Position numbers and translations under genes: made by a program
Notes under the pieces: model-generated
What the model was told of the DNA's origin: nothing
Databases searched by the model: none
The model's input: the letters and a program-made list of their open reading frames with translations, nothing else
NCBI GenBank assembly: GCA_964019055.1
Contig: OZ025208.1
Span: 15,995,457-16,059,456 of the forward strand
DNA: 64,000 bases
Direction: 5' to 3'
From: Anthopleura xanthogrammica
Taxonomy: Eukaryota > Cnidaria > Anthozoa > Actiniaria > Actiniidae
In this document: one piece after another, positions 40,402 to 52,155 of the stretch
Numbering within the stretch: the first letter of the stretch is position 1
Layout of the letters: each line of letters opens with the position of its first letter

Positions 40402-43400
40402 ATGGAAAAAACATCGGTTATTTTGCTTTGTATGGCTCTAATTGGAGCAACAGTTGCTCAAGGTATGTTCTAATTTGCTACATTACTTTACAATCAGGGC
40501 CTTTCCCTACATGCTGTTCTTTGTAACCGGCTTTATACTGAGAGCTTGATTTTCTTACCACTTTTTGTAAGGTTAATTTTCATAAGCACCTCCATACGAA
40601 AACAGCGATGCATTTTGACTGTGATTTTTAGTTTATTTTAACTAACTTCGTGTTTTGAGCTCAAATAATGTTTTTGACCACCTCGTGTCACGCGCGATAT
40701 GTTAGACATGTAGCTTACCATGTATCAAGTTGCATTATGCTTGGAACTGTTCCTCGAATTCTAACCCGGTAATCCACGGAGCTTCTAGATTTCTGTTCTC
40801 CCGTAAGCGAGTACTACAACTGTTTTGAATTCCACACTTTGTGTATATATTTTTACAATGGATCGTTTGAGAATCGTTTTGGAATTTTTAACATTTCTGT
40901 CTCTTTAATCGTGCGAATCACGCAAGTTTAATCCCCGTGGAAAATCCTTGAATGATCCCTCGAAGCAAAGATATATCCCATGTAGCGAAATCTCGGGGAT
41001 TCATTTAGCAACTTTTTATTTTACTAATGACATATATATCTCTAGGTTTTACGCATTGAATCGAAACGAAGTTAATTGTATATATTTGCTCGCGCCCAGC
41101 CAGGCCATTACTCTTGAATTAATCTTTTAAGAACTTTGAAAATGAATTAATTTAGTGAGGGATTTTAGACGAGACACAGGCCATCGGGTGTGGTTTGTTA
41201 AGAACCAATATCACTCAACTATGACTTATTGATTGAGGTTGACTGTCATGACTGACGGGCTTATTCTAGTTCTAGAAGTTGTTTAATGATTCTCACTTCA
41301 CGAGTTGTTCTTCCAACTTTGACGCAATTTCGAGAAGGACCCTTAATATATTATGATTTAGGGTTCGTGAGATAACATCTTTTGAGTGGCCCCTCGTGTT
41401 TATAGACCAATAAACAAGACACATTTATCTTAATGGCGCCGTGCGTTTATGAATCACTCAATTAATTATCAAGCTCTAGGGTCTTGGTTTTTTTTGGGAA
41501 TCAATGGGTAAACAATTCGTTAATTCTTAGGTTTCCGGTGCCTTGTTCTGCGCTACACTTCAATACAGCCCACGTCGTAGGGATTCTAAGCTCGATTAGG
41601 AACCCCAGGATCACTGGATTCATCAAGAAGCCAAAGACCATGTGGTCTATAAACTGTATAAAGACTTTCGCTACACACTTGTGAATCTCTTCGCTTCTAT
41701 GATCATAGTCTAAACACCCAAATAAACCTGTCATTGATAAAGTTATGCGTGCAATCAATTCAATTTACATAGAATTAAGACAGTATAATAGATATTCGTA
41801 TATTGCCTTCCCAAGGGCACTATTTCTGCACGTTGAAAATCATTCTCTTTCCCAAAGGACTTGATTCACAGTGACTTAAGCAAAGGCTCAATTATCCTAG
41901 TCCTGCTGGTTCAAATTGGCTAAACAATTAAGCCTTTTTCAGCTTTGTTTGAGGTCTTAATTAGATATAAATTCCTTCATGGCGCTCGTTTGTGCTTTGG
42001 TGAATGAAAGAAGTCTTTGTTTGAATTCTTGCGCGGATCGCTGAACAATTAGAAAGTTCGAATTTGGCGAAGCAGAAAATAGAAGCAGTTTGTCTCATAG
42101 AGAAAATCATGTAGGACTCAGAATAATGTAAAAATTGAATAAAGTAGGTATTGATTTTAAAATACTCGCTTGAGAAGATTTGCTTTATTAAACATTTATA
42201 AAAACCATTTTCGATGATAAGTAAAAATTTCTTTTCCTCGTCCCTTGGTTGTTGGGAGAGGACAATGGTAGTAGTAAGGGAAACTTTTTCTTATTTTGAT
42301 ATGGTCTTTCTTTACAGATCCAACTACAGCAGCTGCTGCTACTACAGCAAAAATGCTAGAAAGTTACGGTAAGCGGGAAACTTCAAAGCGCTGCTGGCAA
42401 AATATTTATTTTTGTCAGAATAGTAATTTTTCCATTTGGGTTCAACAACATCAACACGGGTGGGACTGGAATTTTCTCTTCTGAACTGGAAAAAATTGGG
42501 ACTTTGAAGCACTTTTTAATCATAATCATAATCATTGCCAACATAGGATTCCCCCAGTGTTCATCATTAGGGCCTTAAAAACTAGCGGTGATGGAAGTGA
42601 TGGAACTCGGATTCTGTACGATTTTGGATGACGGTTTTGGATCGAATTGTAGCAAATTTAGAGGGTTAAGGCGTTGAGTTGGAGATAGATCAAAGGGTAA
42701 AGGAGAGGTTTTGGGGATAGTATGAGCTAAGGGTGATGTGTTAGGGGTTAAAATTGTGCTTCGCCGGTCTGTACCTATCATGTATATCTGTATATGTAAC
42801 CTTTCAGGTTTGGAGGTTACTTGCACGAGTCAATACATGGAAGCCCGTCTTGACATCAAGAAGCACACAGGAATCCGTACCGACACTGTCGCCCTCGAAG
42901 ACCGAAATTGCGGTGTGACAAGAAGTGAAACGGACTTCCTGTACTTCAGAACCGCACTTGATGGCTGCAGTACCAAGCACAACACTACCTCCGACAGCAT
43001 CGTCTACTACAACTCGATCTACGCCGACACTGGCGCAGGGTCCAACAGTGCTAAAATTTCTCGTGCCATGCAAGCGGAATTCCCATTCAAGTGTACATTC
43101 CCACGAGCAGCTATCCTCTCTGTCGTGTCTTTCTCTCCTAGACGCAAGGTTGTTTACACCAGAGCATGTATGTAATCCCTTAAGACGTGATACACCATAT
43201 CATAGACGTCAGTTTTAAATTGGCTTAGCTTATTAGGTGCTTTCGATTTGAACTTGACCTGGATTGGTGCATTTTATTGAAGATTAGCTTCCAAAGATGC
43301 AACCAAACTCATCGATATGGATTTAACTCACTGAATCCGGCCATACAAACTATACTAAATAAAACAGTATATATTGATCATTATAACTTGCGAATTGGAA

Positions 43401-45008
43401 ACAACTCCCTTGATTACTAAAGCTTTCCTTTTGATCAATAAAATCCGATATCTTTCCTCTAGAGTATATGAGTCAAATCAGTAACAATTATATTCCTTCA
43501 AATTTACCAAACCCTGAAACAACCTCTCGGTTGATCAAAGTCAGGGCATGTTAGCTACTCAAAGATCGAATTAGAATTTAGCTTGTTAGGTTTTAGGGAG
43601 GGAGGAAAAATATTCTTGTAAATTCCTCGAAGTAAAATATTTTCTTTTTCATTTTAGCTGACTATGGTAACTTCACGTTCTTCATGGACTTGTATCAGAG
43701 CGATAAGTTCGAGAAGAAGTATGAAAACTACCCAGTTGAGGTCAACCTGAACGAGCTTCTCAATATCCAGGTTGGTGTCCAGAGTAACGACTCTAAGCTG
43801 TCGATTTTCGCTGATGAATGCTGGGCTACCCCCACTGAGGATGCTGATGACTCGAGCAACAAGCATAAGATCATCGATGATGGGTGAGTTGTGAATGGAT
43901 TAAACCTATGGACACACGGTGCAACATTGCGCGCAATGCTGGAGGCAATCGATGTTGCGAGCCATGTCACACGACGCAATTTGTTGCATGCAATGTCGCT
44001 GAAATAGATAACTATCCTACTTCAGCAACATTACCTGCAATATTGCGCGCAATGTTGCACCGTGTGTCCACGCCTTAAAATTACGAGATGTGTCGTGACA
44101 AAGTTGAAATATTACTAATATGTCTGTACATAGCTCTCTTTTCTCTCGCAGTTTTGCCATCTCTCTCTATTTCGTTCTTTCATTCCCTCCCTCTATATTC
44201 CTTTCTCTTTCGTCACTCGTCAAAGTACGATTCATGATGTTAATGAACTCTATTCCACACACAGATGCAAGAAAGACGATACCCTTGTCTACAAGTTCAA
44301 GCCTAACAACTCCTCCCAGAACTTCCACGTCAGAGCTTTCCGCTTCGTCACCGGCCGAACCAACGATGTTTACCTTCACTGCAGAGTCGAGGTTTGTCGT
44401 GAGGGAGACAAGGACTCCAACTGCGTCAAAGGATGCAGAGCTGGCAGCAGGAGGCGTCGTTCTCTCGTCTCTGACGCTTCTAGTGAGACCCTCACCATTG
44501 GTGTGATCAAGCTTAGTCAGAGTGCTAACGCCCAAAGCAGTAAGTCAAAACCGAATCATTAAGAGTTCAGTGTCGTGTTCGGGATTTTAGCGCAGGGTGA
44601 GAATTACGGCTTGTGAACTGAAGCCATTTGCAAATCTTTAGACCTATTTGGTCTAGCTGGGGCTTGAACGCGCGACCCTGTTAAACGAATGCAAAGGCAG
44701 CACCTTCTACGGCTTAGACATTTTAAGACCCTGAGTTTTGGTGCTGAGGTTAAACTTTGCACCAGACAGATGCTCAACCAGCTGAGCCAACGAGGTCATT
44801 CTTAAGTTGATCGATCTATTTTGTTTCTTCAGCGACAGGAAATGCCTCATCTTTCGCCACCATCAGCATCGTCGCTGGTGTCCTTGGTTTCCTGGTTATT
44901 GCTTTGGTAGCCGTGCTTGTGGTTGTCTACAAGAAACGTCAAGCTACACCAGTTAACGTGGTCTTCAAGAAGGTTTCTGGTGGCGATGCTGATCAACTGA
45001 TGGCCTAG
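40402..45008 (+). CDS. Type I membrane ZP-domain protein
   Basis: Six coding exons: 40402-40462, 42318-42368, 42808-43167, 43658-43883, 44265-44539, 44833-45008; GT-AG, phases agree, 382 residues. Signal peptide 1-19 (MEKTSVILLCMALIGATVA). The short second exon encodes a Thr/Ala-rich linker. The ZP-N half starts at LEVTC (about 40), with DRNCG and DGCST. The ZP-C half holds DECWATP, YLHCRVEVC (Cys272, Cys277), Cys286 and Cys290. A furin-type site RRRRS lies at 295-299, followed by a membrane span at about 333-357 and a 25-residue cytoplasmic tail beginning KKRQATP. N-glycosylation sites include NTT, NFT and NSS. This is the classical layout of ZP-polymer precursors: cleavage at the basic site releases a polymerising ectodomain. 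Likely surface or matrix protein of an epithelium or egg coat; tissue unknown. The last intron before the membrane exon holds a tRNA-like element. Confidence 0.94.
43505..43605 (-). mobile_element. SINE tail fragment
   Basis: ACCCTGAAACAACCTCTCGG, then AGTCAGGGCATG, then GGAGGGAGGAAAA: one unit of the 57-bp satellite joined to SINE body sequence. In intron 3 of the membrane ZP gene. Confidence 0.7.
43908..44078. mobile_element. Palindromic MITE, family G, copy 3
   Basis: The best preserved copy: GGACACACGGTGCAACATTG at the left and CAATGTTGCACCGTGTGTCC at the right are exact inverted copies. About 171 bp, in intron 4 of the membrane ZP gene. Confidence 0.92.
44641..44797 (-). mobile_element. 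tRNA-like element with long insert
   Basis: On the minus strand it reads GACCTCGTTGGCTCAGCTGG (acceptor 5' end plus A box) and ends GCGTTCAAGCC (B box) ... AGGTC. The ends GACCT and AGGTC can pair as an acceptor stem. About 80 bp separate the two halves, too long for a normal tRNA intron, so a SINE head or tRNA pseudogene is more likely than a working tRNA. In intron 5 of the membrane ZP gene. Confidence 0.65.
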
Positions 45009-45861
45009 AACATGTCTCCCTGTATGACTGACATAGTTTAATCTTCGTAACTCTTTTATTTTTTCCACTTCCTTTATATTTTTTTGTTTCATCCTTTTCC
45101 CTTTGATTCGCGCTTAATCCCCTCCACGAAGAAGCGTTTACATGAAGCTGTGATGACTGTAGTGCGAGGGAAAAGTCTTTATATTCTCCTCTCTAAAGAA
45201 AGCTAGAAAACTTCTGACTTTCCCAAGACAGCACAGCTCTCCAAACTCCATGTAACCGAACTTCAAATGTATAGAACATGTTTTAGATATCTGTTCCAGG
45301 TGTTTTCAAAAATGTTTCTCGTTCATTGAACTCATTTATGGAAACTTCGATTCCTTAAAATTTTTTTTTTAGTATTTAAGCAATTGAGTGTTACATTAGG
45401 CGTTATAGAATTACCACTGAATCATAGATGACCTGATTCAAAACTAGTCGTCTTTTTAGTTGTGTTTTCTCGACACAAGAAATAGAGGAGAAGTCTTTTC
45501 CATGTTTCATTTTCTTCGGGACAAGAAAGATGTTTTGAATTCTATTCATTTTTGATTAGGTACTATTGCGCTGGAGTATTTTAGTTTCATATATCCTTAA
45601 TTTTTTTTTTTTTTTTAACATAACCAATCCCGAGTATAAGATGTATTTCATAGATGTTGATGTAACTTTTTAAAAGTTGTTCAAGGTATTTTTACCTGGA
45701 ATTTCAGTTCCAACGTAAAATATGAATCCCTTAATGTATGTTAGCCGTTAAACGTTTAAACCTGCTAATTCTAATCTTTAGAAACCGCTATACTTAACTT
45801 TTTTTTTAAGGCAAAAACAACTGGTTTTAGGTTTTGTAATTTGTCTAAGAAAAGGAGTCGA

Positions 45862-45867
45862 AATAAA
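45862..45867 (+). terminator. Membrane ZP gene poly(A) signal AATAAA
   Basis: AATAAA about 850 bp after the stop codon, followed by a T/G-rich stretch. It implies a long 3' UTR; no earlier hexamer of equal quality was noted. Confidence 0.5.
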
Positions 45868-46479
45868 ATTTTTATTTGGGCCAAAAATGTGTTGTTTTTC
45901 CTTCATAAACTTGTACAAGTTTGACCATCCCTTGTCTCCCTACGGTAAAATTCTTTAATAATGAATTCTATTACGGTGGGCGCGAGCCAAAGTGTTTTGA
46001 CTGCTACTTGCCTCTATATCTTGACACATTTTTCCATTTGACGACCAGACAAATAGTTCCATATTACATGATTGTGGTTGTTCAAAGATTAAAAAGAACC
46101 TTCTAGCAAAACAACGAATCATTCACAGACGTTCGAATCATTCGTGGTGTCTGACCACCAAATTTACCAGCCTTTCCCAATGCATTGAGTGTTGAGCAAA
46201 GCTTTTTAGTTCACTCAAGGTGTCTAGATATTTAGTATATGTGGGCATAGTTAATCAGAAACTTCTCTGATCACATCAATAAATAATGATGCACTAATAC
46301 GAAGCCCTTCGCCACAAATTGATTGAAGTCACGAGCTTAGAATGTGGAATATGTTTTCTGAAATATTGGAAAAGCATTTTACGTGGTGAAAACACTTGTC
46401 TCGTGAATGAAAAAATGGGTTTTCTGAAAGGGTGATCAGAAGTATAGAAGAAGTGACATGGTTGCTTCTCCTTCACTCT

Positions 46480-46797
46480 CTCCCTTCCTTCCTTCTTTCC
46501 TTTCTTCATTCATTCATTTCTTCATTTCTTCATTTCTTCATTCATTCATTCACTCATTCATTCATTCATTCATTCATTCATTCATTCATCCGTTCATTCA
46601 TTCGTCCATCCATCCATTCATTCATTCATCCATTCATTCATTCATTCATTCATTCATTCATCCATCCATCCATCCATCCATCCATTCATTCATTCGTTCA
46701 TTCATTCATCCATCCATCCATCCATCCATTCATTCATTCATTCATTCATCCATTCATCCATCCATCCATCCATCCATCCATCCATTCATTCATTATT
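46480..46797. repeat. (ATTC)n / (ATCC)n microsatellite
   Basis: About 310 bp of TTCA and ATCC tetranucleotides. Poly-(IHSF) frames are artefacts. Confidence 0.95.
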
Positions 46798-47584
46798 TAA
46801 TTTATGGCTTACAACAAACACCGCTGTTACGCCTCACTGCAGACTCATTCGTATGAAATAACTCTACTACACCTCGTAGCACCATCACCATCTTCCTTTC
46901 TCCCTTTCCTTCTTTCCTACCATACTCCCTTCCTTTTCTTTTCCCTTTAATAACTCTTATCGTGCGTGCCTTCCCTCCAAAGCCCCTCAAGTAGCGCTAA
47001 CATTCATTACCCTGTAACCACGACTGACAAAGGTATGGTACGTTGGCGGGCCCATTCTAATGATTATAGTTATGTTCCAGGAGGTTTTCATTAAGCATAA
47101 CTAACAGAACGCCCTTTTGATTGTGTTTATACATGACTCATCGACCCTTATTTTGCTATTGGGTGTCAAGCCCAATTGCATGTACCATCAATATTGCGTC
47201 TGTCTTCCCTTATCACAGTCTGACAACTGATCATTAACGTCTGGTGAAGAAGCAGCCGAGTCACGGAATGATTGATGAGCTGATGAAATGTGTTTTTAGT
47301 TAAAGAGGAAACTCCTAAATCAACACCGTGATGTGACAGCTATTTATTGTATAGTCTCAATTGTTTGGCTAGGTTATAAGGTGCGAATTGTTAGATATTT
47401 TAGCTTACCTTACAAGTTAGCATCTGGATATTAGTATGTACGCCTCTTAACCCCGGGGTCAATTATGGTACGCCGCAAATATGCATGGTGCTTCAGAGGG
47501 GAGGGAGGGAGGCAGATATTTTTATCTTTTTTCGGCTGTAATTAATTTTTTTCTTAATTTCTGACTACCTGTCATTCTCTTGGT

Positions 47585-48400
47585 GTGGTGTTGTGTGGTG
47601 AGTCCTTGTCTTGTCTGTTGTACATGTGGTCTGCAGGATGTGTTTTGTTCTCATTTGGTGTCTTGTGGTCTGTTCGGCAGGGTGTGCTGTGTTGTTGTTT
47701 GGTGTGCTGTGGTCTGACGTTATCTTGACTGGTGTGTTGTGGTGTCCTTCTCTTCTCTGGTTTGTCCTTGTCTTGTCTTGTCTGGTGTCCTTGTCCTGTC
47801 TGGTGTGTTGTGTCCTTGTCCTGTCTGGTGTGTTGTTTCCTTGTCTTGTCTGGTGTGTTGTGTTGTGTCCTTGTCTTGTCTGGTGTGTTGTGTTGTGTCC
47901 TTGTCTTGCTTGGTGTGTTGTGCTGTGTCCTTGTCTTGCTTGGTGTGTTGTGTTGTGTCCTTGTCTTGCTTGGTGTGTTGTGCTGTGTCCTTGTCTTGTT
48001 TGGTGTGTTGTGTTGTGTCCTTGTCTTGTCTGGTGTGTTGTGTTGTGTCCTTGTCTTGTCTGGTGTGTTGTGCTGTGTCCTTGTCTTGTCTGGTGTGTTG
48101 TGTTGTGTCCTTGTCTTGCTTGGTGTGTTGTGTTGTGTCCTTGTCTTGTCTGGTGTGTTGTGTTGTTTCCTTGTCCTGTCTGGTGTGTTGTGGTGTGTCC
48201 TTGTCTTGTCTGGTGTGTTGTGTTGTGTCCTTGTCTTGTCTGGTGTGTTGTGTTGTGTCCTTGTCTTGTCTGGTGTGTCACGGTTGTGTTGTGTTATGTC
48301 CTTAATGTCTTTTCTGGTGTGTTGTGTCCTTGTCTTGTCTGGTGTGTTGTGTTGTTTCCTTGTCTTGTCTGCAGGGTGTGTCTGGTTTGGTGTAGTCTGC
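47585..48400. repeat. 30-bp minisatellite, about 25 copies
   Basis: The unit contains TGGTGTGTTGTGTTGTGTCC followed by TTGTCTTGTC. The strand asymmetry is extreme (G+T against C+A), and all frames are open because 30 is divisible by 3. Not coding. Intergenic. Confidence 0.95.
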
Positions 48401-49168
48401 ATTCATATATAGTCTGATATAGATTAGCGGGGTCAGTCTGGTCTTGTTTGGGGACCGGTCGTATGAGAGAAGGCCCTGCAGGGACCTCGGAGGACCCTAA
48501 AAAGTGGGGGGGGGGGGGGTATATAAGAGACTAGTATGGGAAAAAGTGGGGGGGGGGGGCTAAGATTGGAAAATGTAAGAGACTAGTATGGAAAAAGGAA
48601 AAAAGTGGGGGGCTGTAGCCCTCCCGGCTCCGCGGTGCCTGCCCTGCCCCCCTCCTAGAATAAAAACCCTTCACTGAAGGCACTTTCAACGCCTTTACGT
48701 TCATCTCTGTCTCGTAAACACTTTTTATTCGATAACTTTTGGAATTTATTAAATATTTTTCCAGATATAATTAACTGTTTGTTTTGTGACTCGTTAAGTT
48801 TCATTCCCGGGCAAAAGAACAAGAGGTTTCATTCATCATCTATCTATTTATCTAGATATATTACGTCATCCTTTAATATTAAATTCAAGGCCGTTTAAAT
48901 GAAGGTAAAGTAACACTAGGCTTCTCTGAGATTGCAAACATGGTGCATCATGGTCTAGCTTGGGTGTAAACTTCTTTTGTTCATTTTCTTATATGTGTTG
49001 CTTGTACCCAAGCTAAACCAAAATGCACTTTATTTGTCGAACTCAGAACAGTGTTCTGGGGTTGGATACAAGTCAAGGCTGGCTTTTCCCCAAGGGGAAC
49101 ATCAAAGGCCACTGAGACAAGAAGCTACCCAAAACCTTCAAGAACACAGCCTCTATCTTTGATTCCAC

Positions 49169-49303
49169 AGACCCCCTGTAGCACGTAGGAATGCAGCTGA
49201 AATTGGAGGACAAAACAATAGATTTCCATTTCACAGGAGATTGAAATTCGTTTGTTTTGTCCTCCAAATTGAGCTGCTTTGACGTCATGTGAAAGGGGTC
49301 TAT
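49169..49303. mobile_element. CRE-palindrome MITE (family F), copy 6
   Basis: AGACCCCCTGTAGCACGTAG to GACGTCATGTGAAAGGGGTC. Intergenic. Confidence 0.88.
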
Positions 49304-49794
49304 ACTAATAACCAAGGCATAAAATCCCTAAACAGAAAATGTTAACCTCAAACCTAGGAAATCCTTTGCGATGTACAAAGAAATCCTCTATAAGGGAAGA
49401 AAAATTGGAAAAGAGTTTAAAAAACCTCTTATTCTTTCGTCCTCGAGAACTCATTCCCAATATCTACAAGTCCTAACTAACGCTTACTACATGAACTGGT
49501 AAATACACACAGGTATCCCATCGTGTTGAAATTCACCATATCTTACTAGAAGTCTGTTGTGATGTAAGTGTGCATGTGTGTGTGGATGTTTTTAAATAAC
49601 CTTATCTAAGAAAATTCCCTAAGTCACCGATGTGATCATTCTGTTTTGATTAGCTATGACCGAATCGAAATATGGCGGCCACAGATTTTTTTATCCAAAA
49701 CTTTTCTTCAGATAAAAACTGCTTTTGGCTTCCTCGGGTTTCAGAGGCTTTCTCGCTCCAGTGCGTCTAGGTAAATATACGACCGGGAAGCACT

Positions 49795-50115
49795 GGCCAG
49801 GGTAGCGTTTAACAGAGATTAACTGCCTGATTTCAAACCGAGGGAGGCTGGGACCAAGCTTTTTTTTTTTTTTTTTTTTGCAAATCACGAGAAAGAAGAA
49901 AGAGCTTTACATAGATTAAGCACTAAGGGGATAAAAAAGAAGATTCTTAAGGAAATTGCAGAAAAATGGAGCTCAGAATTTGTTCCGAGTTCGGGATCAC
50001 AGGAAGATCGAAATAAGTTATTCCTTTTGAAAAATTCCGTCTAAAAAAAAAAGCACGAGCTAGGTCCCAGCCCCTCTCGGATTGAAATCAGGCAATGGTA
50101 AACCGTGCCAAATAT
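49795..50115. mobile_element. Foldback with poly(T)/poly(A) junctions
   Basis: CTGCCTGATTTCAAACCGAG near 49823 is mirrored by CTCGGATTGAAATCAGGCA near 50077, and both are followed by GCTGGGACC and a T-run. Two opposing copies of one SINE-like end is an alternative reading. Confidence 0.65.
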
Positions 50116-51861
50116 TTATGGAAATTTTCACGTGTTTTCATCACATCCAAAAAAAATGAAAAACTTTCAAGTTCCACCACATCTTATAACATCCATATTT
50201 CAATTTGACCAATACAATTTAAGGTATGTGTAAGCCTAGCAACCGTCCCTAGCAACGCTTCTAAAACTCCCAGGATAAAAATCTTCAGTAATTGGAATTT
50301 TGGACTCCTAGTTTTAAAATTCATAAAAGTGTAAAAACTTAAAATTATTTACTATTATTACTATAATAACAGTGAATAAACATATCTTGTGATAACATAT
50401 ATATATGTATATGTAGAAAATCGCTACGTTTTCTGACATGGGAAAACTTGTTTGCCTAGCGCGACCAGCCTTTGCATATCATTCATTCTATTTCATATTT
50501 GCCTTTTGTCAATTCTTCTTCGAAAACGATTAATTTTTTTAAAGAATTTCAAATAATATATAACATAATTAAAATCATTCGATATATATACCGGGAATTA
50601 TACACAATAAAAGATTTTTAACGCTATTTAAGCATACCTGACAATTTCCCGTCCTCAATTTTCAATTCTCATCTTATTCATCTCTTCAAACCAAGCTTTG
50701 TACTAATAAAATTCTCTAATTCAATATAAGCTTATTTCATTATTTCTCTAAAATGCAGCTAATTTGTTTAAATTTTTGGTGAGTTTAAAGGCTCCGTAAG
50801 CCGTGGTAATTATTACAGTAGCTATTTTATTTATAGCGGAATCTTCTTGTTCAAGTTTTCTCAGCCTTTATTCTTTTAAATATTGTTTTGTTGTAGCATT
50901 AGTGCAACCAGACGGTTTTAAAACATTCGTTGAACCAAATTAAAGATTATCTTGTTACCTTGGTTACATGACGTAATCTCTGACAGTAGAAAGGCTTCCC
51001 GTCTCCATTTTTTGAAAAAAATCCTCAGGAATTGACAAGACAATTGAATGGCTTCCACGCTTTTACTCACGTGCCACGTGATCAAACTAACAAATCAAGA
51101 GCTTTTGTCATTCAGTTTAAAAGTGGTTTCTGGACACATACAGCCTCTTCTGACGTGAATTAAAAAGCAGTCGATTGGGTTTCCTGGCTCCTTTCTATGA
51201 TTTCCTTGGCGCGGTTTTCAAAATTTAGCAGCTGAATGGCTTTTCTTGTTCTCTATTTTTATTCCTCCGAGTTGATTTATAAAAGCGGGCTTTCGTACAC
51301 GTGGCAGTGAAGTGGTTTCCGAGTATCGTTTCTTCTCCAACGTCGTAGCATTGGATCAAATAAACCAATCACAGCCCAGCACGTATAAGTCGATTGGACG
51401 CAAAGTCGATGGCTTGGAATGCAAAGCTACGTGTCATAAAAAGAGATTAAGGATCACCATAGAGTCCAGGATTTTTGGTCATTTTCCGGCCAGGAAGAGA
51501 TGTTCCGGCAACTTTTCTTTCTTTGCTGGTCAATATTCCAAGCAGAACCAATCAAAACAAAACATTGGGAAATTGAGTCTAATTGTAGAGTGAACACGAA
51601 ACACAAAACATTCATCCCAGATCAGGAAGACGATGCTTTTGTTCCTCATCACCAATCAATACCAACTAACAATAGTTACGTCGTTTCCAAAAGGTATCGA
51701 TAAAAGTTAATGATCGAGAAGGAACATTTAGTGCCGTTAATCAAGGTGAAGATGAGCCAGTAGGCAACAGATTTGACGAGGTTCTTAACTTGATTAATCC
51801 AGAGTGAATAATCTACTTTGCTTTTTCCCACATGTTTCGAATTTAAATATAACAACTTCGG

Positions 51862-51944
51862 GTACTCATTAATCCAGAACAGGTACTCATTAATCCAGAA
51901 CAGGTACTCATTAATCCAGAACAGGTACTCATTAATCCAGAACA
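51862..51944. repeat. 21-bp tandem repeat, 4 copies
   Basis: GGTACTCATTAATCCAGAAC repeated with a 21-bp period. It lies downstream of the RIM-like stop codon. Confidence 0.93.
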
Positions 51945-52155
51945 TTTCTCCACTATTATGCGAGGCTGTTGTCCATCTTACAATTTGTCCATTCTTGAAT
52001 TGTTTCATTAAATCCTTCTTCTAATGCGTCCCTTTCGTTCCCAATTTTTCAATTTTCATATTTTCAATTTCATTTCTCGACCGGAAATTTCAAGACGTTT
52101 TCCGAGATCAACAATAGAGTTCATATCTCCCCAGAGGAGGGGTGTTAGGATGACG

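Larger units (their letters stand above)
45868..52155. other. Intergenic region, repeats only
   Basis: No splice-supported gene was found. It holds the ATTC/ATCC tract, the 30-bp minisatellite, two G runs near 48505 and 48550, one family F element, a foldback at 49.8 kb and, near 51279, TATAAAAGCGGG, a TATA-like string with no recognisable gene after it. The 3' UTR of the RIM-like gene should end here. Confidence 0.55.

Noticed and set aside
42575..43218. Open frames on both strands around the ZP-N exon
   Set aside because: Shadows of the 42808-43167 exon of the membrane ZP gene.
47565..48417. Long open frames of 188-276 codons on both strands
   Set aside because: The 30-bp period keeps every frame open; composition is purely repetitive and there are no splice sites or homologues.
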